Assembly: GCA_947453725.1 (NCBI GenBank)
Contig: CANGHH010000009.1
Span: forward strand, 1-64,000
Direction of reading: 5' to 3'
DNA from: Betaproteobacteria bacterium
Lineage (GTDB): Bacteria > Pseudomonadota > Gammaproteobacteria > Burkholderiales > Burkholderiaceae_C
DNA length: 64,000 nucleotides
The position numbers were made by a program, and so were the translations under genes. Positions 24,806-36,549 of this stretch are shown here, piece by piece. The first letter of the stretch is position 1, and each line of letters opens with the position of its first letter. The notes beneath the pieces are model-generated. The model made no database searches. It worked only from the letters and a program-made list of their open reading frames with translations, and was not told the DNA's origin.

Positions 24806-25258
24806 TCAGACGACGGCCCGTGCCAGCAAGGCTTCGAGCTCGGTGCGCGCTGCAGCAGCCAGCACCACCGAGCGGGCCGAGATGAAATCCTGCTTGGCGA
24901 AGGGCGCTCGCAGCCGGACCAGCCACAGCCCTGCCGGCAGCGTCGGGCCCCAGCGCTGGAAGGCGCTGCGCACCTGCCGCTTCAGCAGGGTCCGCGTCAC
25001 TGCCCGGCGGGCATGCCGCTTGGGCACCACACAAGCGAACCAGAGCCCGCTCAGGACCGCTTCCGGGAAGTCATCCACAACTTGGGGACAGCTCAGTGCG
25101 CTGCCTGTGGATAACTCTGTATCGATGGCGGTCTTGGCCCGCCAGATGCGGGGCAAGGGGGCCGCAACCAGGTGGTGCAAGGCGAAGTGCGTGCTCCGCG
25201 AGCGCGAACGCGTGGCGAGCACGCGCTCGAAATCAGCCTTGTGGACGATGCGGTCCAT
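24806..25258 (-). CDS. rnpA: Ribonuclease P protein component
   Basis: A 150-residue RNase P protein starting at MDRIVHKADFERVLATRSRSR. The RNR-type motif region is VVPKRHARRAVTRTLLKRQVR. The protein is longer than the E. coli form (119 residues) because about 25 residues (near 40-65, including ELSTG and QVVDD) are inserted between the first beta strand region and FACVVPKR. The DNA for this insert contains two DnaA-box sequences, so part of the protein appears to be shaped by origin DNA. RnpA joins RNase P RNA to mature tRNA 5' ends. Upstream frame to 25420 is not conserved. Confidence 0.93.
   Translation of the reverse strand: MDRIVHKADFERVLATRSRSRSTHFALHHLVAAPLPRIWRAKTAIDTELSTGSALSCPQVVDDFPEAVLSGLWFACVVPKRHARRAVTRTLLKRQVRSAFQRWGPTLPAGLWLVRLRAPFAKQDFISARSVVLAAAARTELEALLARAVV
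25071..25114. promoter_or_regulatory. Two DnaA boxes inside rnpA
   Basis: TCATCCACA (25071-25079, eight of nine matches) and, in opposite orientation, TGTGGATAA (25106-25114, the exact complement of TTATCCACA). They lie 26 bases apart within the insert of rnpA, about 600 bases left of dnaA. Exact consensus boxes are rare in DNA this GC-rich, so a role in DnaA binding is plausible. Confidence 0.6.
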
Positions 25259-25361
25259 CAGGCGTGTCGCTGGATGCCGGGAGGCACCGCCCATGGCGCA
25301 GGCTGGCCAGGCAGCCCGGCGGCGGTCTTCAGATGCAGGGAAGGGCTGGGCCGGTGCGAAA

Positions 25362-25496
25362 TCAGACCGCCAGACGCTTGCGGCCCTTGGCGCGCCGGGC
25401 GTTGATGACGGCGCGGCCACCGCGTGTCTTCATGCGAACCAGAAAACCGTGGGTGCGGGCACGGCGGATCTTGGAAGGTTGGTAGGTGCGCTTCAT
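25362..25496 (-). CDS. rpmH: 50S ribosomal protein L34
   Basis: A 44-residue protein, [20 protein letters not shown] followed by [20 protein letters not shown] and RLAV: the full-length, highly conserved L34. It begins at 25496 and ends at TGA 25364-25362. It is a basic component of the large ribosomal subunit. It heads the rpmH-rnpA-yidD-yidC cluster reading away from dnaA, and its promoter must lie in the 221-base region up to dnaA. The rpmH-rnpA gap is 103 bases. Confidence 0.97.
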   Translation of the reverse strand: MKRTYQPSKIRRARTHGFLVRMKTRGGRAVINARRAKGRKRLAV

Positions 25497-25717
25497 GACG
25501 GGCTCTCAAGTCTTGGGCCTGTTGGGGGCTGGCCCCCAGGCTTTACGGGTGAAAAGAATTCGGGAAACCCATGATTACAGCAAAAAAACCCAATCCAGTC
25601 AAACACTTGCACCACAGACTGGGCCACACGACAGGGCTTGACGGCTGGCCCGAAGTTGTGGATAACCTCGTTCCGCCGGTCGTCAGGGAACCCAGAATCG
25701 GCGGCTCCTGAAAGAAG
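25497..25717. other. rpmH-dnaA intergenic region, candidate part of oriC
   Basis: This 221-base gap separates divergent rpmH and dnaA. A stretch at 25549-25605 with an A7 tract is clearly more AT-rich than its surroundings and could be a duplex-unwinding element. A perfect DnaA box (TGTGGATAA, 25657-25665) lies 52 bases before the dnaA start, placed for both replication initiation and dnaA autoregulation. GATGTCCACA at the dnaA start codon is a weaker box. Promoters for rpmH and dnaA must also lie here, but I could not assign their -35/-10 elements with confidence. Confidence 0.65.
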
Positions 25718-27142
25718 ATGTCCACAATGAGCCTCGACCTGTGGCAACGCGGTTGCGAACAACTCGCCGCCGATTTGCCCGAACAACAATTCAACACCTG
25801 GATCCGGCCGCTGTCGGCCTGCGAAGGCGACGACCTGGCCGTCGTCGCCGTTCAGGTGCCCAACCGCTTCAAGCTCGACTGGATACGGTCGCAGTACGCG
25901 GCCCGCATCGAAGCCGCCCTGAGCAGGGTCGCCGGGCAGCCGGTGAGGCTCGAACTGACGCTGGCACCGCGCAGCGATGCGCCGTCGACGTCACGCCATC
26001 CGGGTGCCAACGGTCCGGCCAGCGTGGCCACGCTGGCTGCGCACGCGCTGGAACGCGCGGCCAGCGGCCACGGCCTTGCGCAACAGGGCCAGGCCAGCCA
26101 CAGCGGCGCGCCCGCCAGCACGCCGCACCGCCTGAACACCGCGCTGACCTTCGACACCCTGGTAGCCGGCCGTGCCAACCAGATGGCCAGAACGGCCGCC
26201 TTGCACGTGGCCGGTGCGCCTGGCATCACCTACAACCCGCTGTTCATCTACGGCGGCGTCGGTCTGGGCAAGACCCACCTGGTGCATGCCGTCGGCAACG
26301 CGCTGCTGAAGGACAAGCCAGGTGCCCGGGTGCTCTACCTGCACGCCGAACAGTTCATCAGCGACGTGGTGAAGAACTACCAGCGCAAGACCTTCGACGA
26401 GCTGAAGGCCAAGTACCACAGCCTGGATCTGCTGCTGATCGACGACGTCCAGTTCTTCGCGGGCAAGGACCGCACGCAGGAAGAGTTCTTCAACGCCTTC
26501 GAGGCGCTGCTGACGAAGAAGGCCCACATCATCATGACCAGCGACACCTACCCCAAGGGGCTGGTGGACATCGATGAGCGGCTGACCAGCCGCTTCGACG
26601 CCGGTCTGACGGTCGCCATCGAGCCGCCCGAGCTGGAAATGCGCGTGGCGATCCTGATGCGCAAGGCGCTGGCCGAAGGCACCGAGATGCCCGAGGACGT
26701 GGCCTTCTTCATCGCCAAGAACGTGCGCGCCAACGTGCGCGAACTCGAAGGCGCGCTGCGCAAGGTGCTGGCCTACAGCCGCTTCAGCCACAAGGACATC
26801 AACATCAACCTGGCGCGCGAAGCGCTGAAAGACCTGTTGAGCATCCAGAACCGGCAGATCGGCGTCGAGAACATCCAGAAGACGGTGGCCGACTTCTACA
26901 AGATCAAGGTCGCCGACATGTACAGCAAGAAGCGGCCGGCCAGCATCGCCCGGCCGCGGCAGATCGCCATGTACCTGGCGAAGGACATGACCAAGAAGAG
27001 CCTGCCGGAGATCGGTGAACTCTTCGGTGGCCGCGACCACACCACCGTGCTGCATGCGGTGCGCAAGATCGGTGCCGAACGGGGCGTCAACCCCGAGCTG
27101 AACCAGCAGCTGCACGTGCTGGAGCAGACGCTGAAGGGCTGA
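25718..27142 (+). CDS. dnaA: Chromosomal replication initiator protein DnaA
   Basis: A 474-residue initiator. Domain I is at residues 1-85 ([20 protein letters not shown]), domain II is a variable linker to about 135, domain III is the AAA+ core with Walker [11 protein letters not shown] and Walker [10 protein letters not shown], and domain IV ends with the DNA-binding signature [15 protein letters not shown]. It binds DnaA boxes and unwinds oriC. ATG 25718 and ATG 25727 (MSLDLWQRG) are both possible starts; the first is used here. The order dnaA-dnaN-gyrB without recF is usual in Burkholderiales. Confidence 0.98.
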   Translation: MSTMSLDLWQRGCEQLAADLPEQQFNTWIRPLSACEGDDLAVVAVQVPNRFKLDWIRSQYAARIEAALSRVAGQPVRLELTLAPRSDAPSTSRHPGANGPASVATLAAHALERAASGHGLAQQGQASHSGAPASTPHRLNTALTFDTLVAGRANQMARTAALHVAGAPGITYNPLFIYGGVGLGKTHLVHAVGNALLKDKPGARVLYLHAEQFISDVVKNYQRKTFDELKAKYHSLDLLLIDDVQFFAGKDRTQEEFFNAFEALLTKKAHIIMTSDTYPKGLVDIDERLTSRFDAGLTVAIEPPELEMRVAILMRKALAEGTEMPEDVAFFIAKNVRANVRELEGALRKVLAYSRFSHKDININLAREALKDLLSIQNRQIGVENIQKTVADFYKIKVADMYSKKRPASIARPRQIAMYLAKDMTKKSLPEIGELFGGRDHTTVLHAVRKIGAERGVNPELNQQLHVLEQTLKG

Positions 27143-27385
27143 CCGGCGGGGCCTGCTGCACACAGGCCCTGAAAAGCCTGTGGAGAAAGCTGGCACAACA
27201 GCCGGCTTGTCCACAGGCCCAGCGCCGACACCGAAGTTATCCCCTTTTGCGGTACACCAGCCACCCGCCACCACACACAGGGTTCACCGTCTCGTAAGCC
27301 TTTGATGGAAAAGGCGAAAATAGGCTTGTCCCCAGATCCGGGGCTGCTCTACCAGCTACTACCAAGTTAAAAAGAGAGAGATCAC
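27143..27385. other. dnaA-dnaN intergenic region with DnaA-box cluster (candidate oriC)
   Basis: This 243-base gap contains four DnaA-box-like sites: TGTGGAGAA (27179-27187, complement of TTCTCCACA), TTGTCCACA (27207-27215), TTATCCCCT (27237-27245) and TTGTCCCCA (27326-27334). Each differs from TTATCCACA at one or two positions. A moderately AT-rich part runs from about 27295 to 27325 and again just before dnaN. The spacing of 20-30 bases between the first three sites is like that in bacterial origins. The dnaN promoter and the AGAGAGAG ribosome-binding site lie at the right end. Confidence 0.6.
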
Positions 27386-31151
<3,766 letters not shown>

Positions 31152-31212
31152 ATCCGCACAGGCTGCGAGGGCGTGGCCGGCCGAGACCCTTGCGTGACGT
31201 CGGGATTGGCAG

Positions 31213-31238
31213 GAACTTTCAGTAAATACTGAAAGTTC
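31213..31238. promoter_or_regulatory. Perfect 12-bp inverted repeat upstream of gbsR-cydAB (operator candidate)
   Basis: GAACTTTCAGTA (31213-31224) and its exact complement (31227-31238) are separated by only AA. Such a long perfect dyad, AT-rich in GC-rich surroundings and 42 bases before the regulator start, is a strong operator candidate for the adjacent GbsR/MarR dimer. TTGGCA at 31206-31211 could be a -35 element, in which case bound regulator would block the promoter. No T run follows, so it is not a terminator for gyrB. Confidence 0.8.
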
Positions 31239-31280
31239 AATCAGAATTCAGGCTTCGCAAAGCCGGTACCCATCCACAGC

Positions 31281-31835
31281 ATGAGCACGCTCACTCCCCT
31301 GGTCGCCGCCTTCGTTGGCCACTTCGGCGAGATGGGCAGTCGCTGGGGCATCAACCGCACGGTCGGCCAGATCTACGCGCTGATTTTCGTCTCACCCGCG
31401 CCGCTGCACGCCGACGACATCGCCGACAAGCTGGAGTTCAGCCGCGGCAACGTCAGCATGGGCCTGAAGGAATTGCAGGCTTGGCGGCTGGTTCGACTGC
31501 GCCACTTTCCGGGCGACCGGCGTGAGTACTTCGAAGCGCCCAGCGACGCCTGGGAGATCTTCCAGACGCTGGCCGAAGAGCGTCGCCGCCGAGAGATCGA
31601 GCCCACGCTGTCGATGCTGCGCAATGCCTTGCTCGAAACGCCGGCCACCGACGCCGACCGGGTGGCCCAGCAACGCATGAAGGGCATGCACGACGTGATC
31701 GAACTGATGACGACCTGGTTCGACGACGTGCAGCGGCTGGATCAGCAGACGTTGTCGCAGCTGATGAAGATGGGCTCCAAAGTGCAGCGGGTGCTGGAGT
31801 TCACGGGCAAATTGAGGTCTTCAAGCAAGGAGTAG
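31281..31835 (+). CDS. GbsR/MarR family transcriptional regulator
   Basis: A 184-residue winged-helix regulator of the GbsR branch: MGSRWGINRTVGQIYALIFV, then the recognition region HADDIADKLEFSRGNVSMGLKELQ and the wing RHFPGDRREYFEA; the rest is a helical dimerisation region. GbsR in Bacillus controls glycine betaine synthesis, but this branch often accompanies respiratory or metal genes in proteobacteria. Four bases separate its stop from cydA, so it is co-transcribed with the oxidase and probably represses the operon through the upstream palindrome (inference). No metal- or haem-binding Cys cluster is visible, so the signal is unknown. Confidence 0.88.
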   Translation: MSTLTPLVAAFVGHFGEMGSRWGINRTVGQIYALIFVSPAPLHADDIADKLEFSRGNVSMGLKELQAWRLVRLRHFPGDRREYFEAPSDAWEIFQTLAEERRRREIEPTLSMLRNALLETPATDADRVAQQRMKGMHDVIELMTTWFDDVQRLDQQTLSQLMKMGSKVQRVLEFTGKLRSSSKE

Positions 31836-31839
31836 CACG

Positions 31840-33213
31840 GTGGACGCACTCATCCTGGCGCGCATGCAATTCGCGGCCAACATCACGTTTCACATCCTGT
31901 TTCCCACCATCAGCATCGCGTTAGGCTGGACGCTGCTGTTTTTCCGAACCCGCTGGCTCAGGACCGGCGACAGCGCCTGGCTGATGGCCTACCGCTTCTG
32001 GACCAAGGTCTTCGCACTGACTTTCGCCTTGGGCGTGGTCAGCGGCATCACGATGAGCTTCCAGTTCGGCACGAACTGGCCGGGCTTCATGGAACGCGTG
32101 GGCAATATCGCCGGGCCACTGCTGGGCTACGAGGTGTTGACCGCCTTCTTCCTGGAAGCCACCTTCCTGGGCGTGATGCTCTTCGGCCACGGCAAGGTCA
32201 GCGAACGCGTGCACCTGCTGGCCACTTTCCTGGTGGCCTTCGGCACGACGGTCAGTGCCTTCTGGATCCTTGCCTTGAATTCGTGGTTGCACACGCCGGC
32301 GGGTTACGAAATCCGCGGTGATGGCGCAAGCGGCGAATTCTTCGTGCGTTCGTGGGTGGAGGTGGTGTTCAACCCGTCGCTGCCCTACCGGCTGACGCAT
32401 GTGCTGCTGGCATCGGGCTTGACGGTGGCCTTTCTGCTGGCCGGGGTCAGCGCCTGGCAGTTGCTCAAGGGCAAGGCGAACGCGTCCACCGCCAGAGCCC
32501 TGCGCACGGGGTTGACGGTGGCGGCGGTGTTGATCCCGATGCAGATCGTGGCCGGCGATATGCACGGGCTGAACACCCTGCAGCACCAGCCACAGAAGAT
32601 TGCCGCGATGGAAGGCGTCTGGGACACCGAGCGCGGCGCCCCGCTGCTGCTCTTCGCGGTGCCCGACGAGGCCACGCGAAGCAACCACTTCGAGATTGGC
32701 ATTCCCAAGTTGGCGGCGCTGATCCTCAAGCACGACGCGGCTGCCGAGATCCGTGGGCTGAACGAGTTTCCCGGTGCGCACCCGCCCGTGAAGCCCCTGT
32801 TCTACGGCTTTCGCGTGATGGTGGGCACGGGCATGCTCATGCTCGCGTTCAGCTGGGCGGGCCTGTGGCTGTACCGCCAGCGCGGCTGGACGGCCGAGCG
32901 CCTGCCACGCCCGCTGCTGTGGGGCCTGACGGCCATGACCTTTTCGGGCTGGCTGGCCACGGTGGCGGGCTGGTATGTCACCGAGATTGGCCGGCAACCC
33001 TTCATCGTGTTCGGCCTGATCCGGGTCGACGAGGTGGCATCGCGGGTGCCCAGCCCGATGATCGCGTTGACGCTGGCGCTCTACGTCACGGTCTACCTGG
33101 CCCTGATCGTGGCCTACATCGCAGTGGTGAAGTACATGGCTGGCAAACCGGTGGACATGTCCATCGCCCCCATCCCCCGGCCCCGCCGGGTGTCGGCCGG
33201 GGTGGCGTCATGA
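31840..33213 (+). CDS. cydA: Cytochrome bd ubiquinol oxidase subunit I (cyanide-insensitive type)
   Basis: A 457-residue, nine-helix membrane protein starting with GTG. It shows ARMQFAANITFHILFP with the haem b595 His, and GWYVTEIGRQPFIVFG: the GRQP-F form marks the CioA/CydA subgroup rather than GRQPW of E. coli CydA. The Q loop is short, consistent with about 65 fewer residues than E. coli CydA. It oxidises quinol and reduces O2 to water with haems b558, b595 and d (or b). GAG-rich sequence at the end of the regulator gene supplies the ribosome-binding site. cioA would be an equally valid name. Confidence 0.93.
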   Translation: MDALILARMQFAANITFHILFPTISIALGWTLLFFRTRWLRTGDSAWLMAYRFWTKVFALTFALGVVSGITMSFQFGTNWPGFMERVGNIAGPLLGYEVLTAFFLEATFLGVMLFGHGKVSERVHLLATFLVAFGTTVSAFWILALNSWLHTPAGYEIRGDGASGEFFVRSWVEVVFNPSLPYRLTHVLLASGLTVAFLLAGVSAWQLLKGKANASTARALRTGLTVAAVLIPMQIVAGDMHGLNTLQHQPQKIAAMEGVWDTERGAPLLLFAVPDEATRSNHFEIGIPKLAALILKHDAAAEIRGLNEFPGAHPPVKPLFYGFRVMVGTGMLMLAFSWAGLWLYRQRGWTAERLPRPLLWGLTAMTFSGWLATVAGWYVTEIGRQPFIVFGLIRVDEVASRVPSPMIALTLALYVTVYLALIVAYIAVVKYMAGKPVDMSIAPIPRPRRVSAGVAS

Positions 33214-34205
33214 ACTGGGCGCAGGCGCTGCCGGTGATCTTCATGGGCCTGATGGGCCTGGCCATGCTGGCCTATGTGGTCCTGGATGGCTACGACCTGG
33301 GCGTGGGACTCTTGCTGCCGCGCGCCAGCGATGCCGACAAGGACACGATGATCGCCAGCATCGGCCCCTTCTGGGACGCCAACGAGACCTGGCTGGTGCT
33401 GGGCGTGGGCATCCTGCTGATCGCCTTCCCGAAGGCGCACGGCGTGATCCTGACTGCGCTGTACCTGCCCGTGGCGCTGATGCTGGTGGGGCTGATCCTG
33501 CGCGGCGTGTCCTTCGACTTTCGCGTCAAGGCGCAGGACAGCCACAAGCCTCTGTGGAACTTCGCCTTTTTCGCCGGCTCGGGCCTGGCGGCGGCCTCGC
33601 AGGGCTGGATGCTGGGTCGCTACATCACCGGCTTGGCCGAGGGCTGGCCCTATCTGCTGTTTGCCGCGGCCATCGCGCTGATGCTGCCAGCTGCCTATGT
33701 GCTGCTGGGCGCCTGTTGGCTGATCATGAAGACCGAAGGCGAACTGCAATGGTTGGCTGTGCGCTGGGCCAAGACCGCCTGGGTTCCGGTGGTGCTGGGC
33801 ATGGGCTTGATCTCGCTGGCCACACCCGCGGTCAGCGAGACCGTGCGGGCCAGGTGGTTCGTGATGCCGCAGATCATCGCGCTCTTGCCCATCCCCATCG
33901 TCACCCTGCTGGCCCTGATTGGCGCACGCGCCCTGCTCAATTCGCACCGCGTGCGCGGCAAGTTGTGCTGGCTGCCGTTCGGGCTGGTGGTGACGGTGTT
34001 CGTGCTGGGCGCTCTGGGGCTGGCCTACAGCCTGTTTCCCTATGTGGTGATGGACCGCCTGACGATCTGGCAGGCTGCCAGCGCCACCGAATCACTGGCC
34101 GTCATCCTGGTCGGTTGCGCGATCACCGTGCCCGCCATCGTCGGCTACACGATCTTTTCCTACCGCGTCTTCTGGGGCAAGGCCGGCGAGCTCAATTACG
34201 CCTGA
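33210..34205 (+). CDS. cydB: Cytochrome bd ubiquinol oxidase subunit II
   Basis: A 331-residue membrane protein with eight to nine segments. VVLDGYDLGVGLLLP at residues 22-36 and GPFWDANETWLVLGVG are the CydB signatures. It overlaps the cydA stop by four bases (ATGA). It pairs with CydA to form the oxidase. No short cydX-like gene was found in the 179 bases downstream, which fits the cyanide-insensitive group. No clear terminator follows. Confidence 0.94.
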   Translation: MNWAQALPVIFMGLMGLAMLAYVVLDGYDLGVGLLLPRASDADKDTMIASIGPFWDANETWLVLGVGILLIAFPKAHGVILTALYLPVALMLVGLILRGVSFDFRVKAQDSHKPLWNFAFFAGSGLAAASQGWMLGRYITGLAEGWPYLLFAAAIALMLPAAYVLLGACWLIMKTEGELQWLAVRWAKTAWVPVVLGMGLISLATPAVSETVRARWFVMPQIIALLPIPIVTLLALIGARALLNSHRVRGKLCWLPFGLVVTVFVLGALGLAYSLFPYVVMDRLTIWQAASATESLAVILVGCAITVPAIVGYTIFSYRVFWGKAGELNYA

Positions 34206-34384
34206 ACCCTGCGTGTCCTGCGCAGGCCCAGCGCGGTCAGCGCGATTCGCCCTGCGCCCTCGCCGTCCTGTGTGCCCCAGGCGCAGCTGGCCAGTTGCCA
34301 GGAGCCGGCAGCATCAGCGGCCAAAACGCTGGAAAGTAGACTGCGGTTCGACGGCCAAATCCCGTTGCCAACCGGTCTGCCCCG

Positions 34385-36199
34385 ATGCGCTTTTCCCCCT
34401 GTCGCCTGTCCACCCGTGCCGTCCTGGGCGGTTTGGTGTTTGCCACCCTCAGCGCCCTGACGGCCGAAGCGCCCGCGTCGCAGCCCGCCGCCGGACCGCT
34501 CACCACGCTGGCCGAGCGCAGCGGCTTCAAGCAGACCGGCCGTTACGCCGAAGTGCAGGCACTTTGCCTAGCCTTCGCCCGGCGCTACCCGCGTCAGGTT
34601 CGCTGCGAGCGCTTCGGCCGCACGCCCGAGGGCCGGCCCATGCAGGTGCTGGTGGTCACACGCAGCGGCGCCCTCAGCCCGGCCGATGCAGCCCGCCGCC
34701 ACCTGCCCGTCACCCTGGTTCAGGGCGGCATCCACGCGGGCGAGATCGACGGCAAGGACGCCGGCTTCCTGGCCCTGCGACAGATCCTGGATGGCGAGGC
34801 CGGGGCCGGCGTGCTGGACCACCAGGTGCTGCTCTTCGTGCCGGTGTTCAATGTCGACGGTCACGAGCGCTTCGGCGCCTGGAATCGCCCCAACCAGCGC
34901 GGCCCCGAAGCCATGGGCTGGCGCACGACCGGCCAGAACCTCAACCTGAACCGCGATTACGCCAAGGCCGACGCGCCCGAGATGCAGGCCATGCTGGCCC
35001 TGGTTCAGCGCTGGGACCCGCTGGCCACCGTCGACCTGCACGTCACCGACGGCGCCCAGTTCGAGCACGACGTGGCCATCCAGGTCGAACCCCTGCACAG
35101 CGGCGACGAGGGTCTGCGCGACGCCGGTCGTGCGCTGCGTGACGGTGTCATCGCTGCGCTGTCGGTTCAGGGTTCGCTGCCACTGCCCTTCTACCCGTCG
35201 CTGCGGGTGGAGGACGATCCTGCTTCAGGCTTTGTCGACAGCGTGTCGCCACCGCGCTTTTCCACCGGCTACTTCGCCTGGCGCAACCGTTACGCCATGC
35301 TGGTCGAAACGCACTCGTGGAAGGACTATCCGACCCGTGTGCGCATCACCCGCAACACGGTGCTCGCCGTGCTGGACCAGGTGGCCCGCCACGGCGCCGG
35401 TTGGCGGGCCGCGGCCGATGCCGCTGACCAGCGCGCGCTGAAGTTGGGCGGGCAGGACGTGACCCTGGATTGGACGGCCAGTGCGCAGCAGCGCCTGATC
35501 GACTTCCGGGGTTACGCCTACACCCGCACGGCCTCCGACATCTCGGGCGCACTGATGACGCGCTACGACGAAACGAGCCCCCAGGTCTGGCAGGTGCCGA
35601 TGCGCGACGACCTGCAGCCCAGAGCCGTGGTGGTAGCGCCCCGGGGCGGCTACCTGGTCGCGCCGGCGCATGCTGCGGCCGTGGCGGCCAAGCTGGGACA
35701 GCACGGCATCGCGTCGAAAGTGCTGGGCGTGGCGCTTGCGGCGGGCCCTTTGCAGGTTTTCCGTGCCAGCCAGACCCAATTTGCTGCGCGCTCGTTCGAG
35801 GGCCACCAGGCGCTGACGCTCACTGGGGAGTGGTCGACCGAGCAGCGGACAGTGCCCGCCGGCAGCCTTTTCGTGCCCATCGCCCAGCCACGGGCCCGGC
35901 TCGTCATGGCCCTGCTGGAGCCGGCAGCGCCCGACGCTCTCGTGCGCTGGGGCTGGTTCAACAATGCCTTCGAGCAGAAGGAATACATGGAGCCGTACGT
36001 GGCCGAAGATGTGGCCCGCACTCAACTGGCTGCCGACCCGCAGGTGGCCGCGCAGTTCCGCCAGAAGCTGGCCGAGGACCCGGCCTTTGCCGCCAGCCCC
36101 GAACAGCGGCTGGCCTTCTTCGAGCGGCGTCATCCGTCCTGGGACGATCGCTTCAACCTTTACCCGGTGCTGCGCACGGAGGCGGTGCCGGCACGCTGA
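34385..36199 (+). CDS. Secreted M14 family zinc carboxypeptidase
   Basis: A 604-residue exported protein with a signal peptide of about 30 residues (VLGGLVFATLSALTAEAPAS). The zinc site is GGIHAGEIDGKD (HxxE) near residue 116 and VDLHVTDG near 216; NLNRDYAKADAPE holds the substrate Arg and MLVETHSWKDY the catalytic Glu. M14 enzymes trim C-terminal amino acids from peptides or cut peptidoglycan peptides. The C-terminal 270 residues are an additional beta-rich domain of unknown role. The gene stands alone: 179 bases after cydB and 350 before the PEP-CTERM gene. Confidence 0.9.
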   Translation: MRFSPCRLSTRAVLGGLVFATLSALTAEAPASQPAAGPLTTLAERSGFKQTGRYAEVQALCLAFARRYPRQVRCERFGRTPEGRPMQVLVVTRSGALSPADAARRHLPVTLVQGGIHAGEIDGKDAGFLALRQILDGEAGAGVLDHQVLLFVPVFNVDGHERFGAWNRPNQRGPEAMGWRTTGQNLNLNRDYAKADAPEMQAMLALVQRWDPLATVDLHVTDGAQFEHDVAIQVEPLHSGDEGLRDAGRALRDGVIAALSVQGSLPLPFYPSLRVEDDPASGFVDSVSPPRFSTGYFAWRNRYAMLVETHSWKDYPTRVRITRNTVLAVLDQVARHGAGWRAAADAADQRALKLGGQDVTLDWTASAQQRLIDFRGYAYTRTASDISGALMTRYDETSPQVWQVPMRDDLQPRAVVVAPRGGYLVAPAHAAAVAAKLGQHGIASKVLGVALAAGPLQVFRASQTQFAARSFEGHQALTLTGEWSTEQRTVPAGSLFVPIAQPRARLVMALLEPAAPDALVRWGWFNNAFEQKEYMEPYVAEDVARTQLAADPQVAAQFRQKLAEDPAFAASPEQRLAFFERRHPSWDDRFNLYPVLRTEAVPAR

Positions 36200-36496
36200 G
36201 CCAACAGAGGACACCGAAACGGCCGAACAGGCGCATCCATGACCCTGCCCATTGCTGTCCTGGCCACGGCCCGCAGCAGTGCCCCCGACTTAAGGGGGAG
36301 GGATGTCGAGATTTATTACGGTTGATTTGAGCCGTCGCTGGTACCATTCACTTACTAATTTCGATGCCCGCAGCCGGTCGCTGCTTGCCGAGTGCGGGCC
36401 TGGAAGGGTGAATTCAGTGAAGCGGTTGAAAACCTTGGCGGCTGAACATCCTCGATGACGTTGTCTCGGCCTTGATTGCATTTAGAAGTCTGCTTA
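36200..36496. other. Intergenic region between M14 peptidase and PEP-CTERM genes
   Basis: About 300 bases without a believable gene. A stem CCCCC (36282-36286) / GGGGG (36294-36298) has no T run, so is a weak terminator at best. From about 36300 the base composition falls clearly in GC compared with the peptidase gene. Upstream activator sites for the sigma-54 promoter that follows would be expected here, but I could not pick one out. Confidence 0.5.
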
Positions 36497-36511
36497 TGGC
36501 AATTTTCTTGC
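36497..36511 (+). promoter_or_regulatory. Sigma-54 (RpoN) promoter candidate
   Basis: TGGCAATTTTCTTGC matches the consensus TGGCACG-N4-TTGC at the invariant GG and GC with exact spacing, and eleven of the fixed positions overall except the CG of the first box. Transcription would start near 36523, giving a 27-base leader before ATG 36550 of the PEP-CTERM gene. RpoN with the PrsK/PrsR two-component pair is known to drive PEP-CTERM genes in related betaproteobacteria. Confidence 0.65.
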
Positions 36512-36549
36512 GGTCCTGGTTCCAACCCAATCCACTCACCGGAAAAAAA

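Noticed and set aside
25575..25595. A run of seven A before rpmH read as a minus-strand terminator
   Set aside because: No hairpin precedes the T run; an AT-rich origin element is the better explanation.
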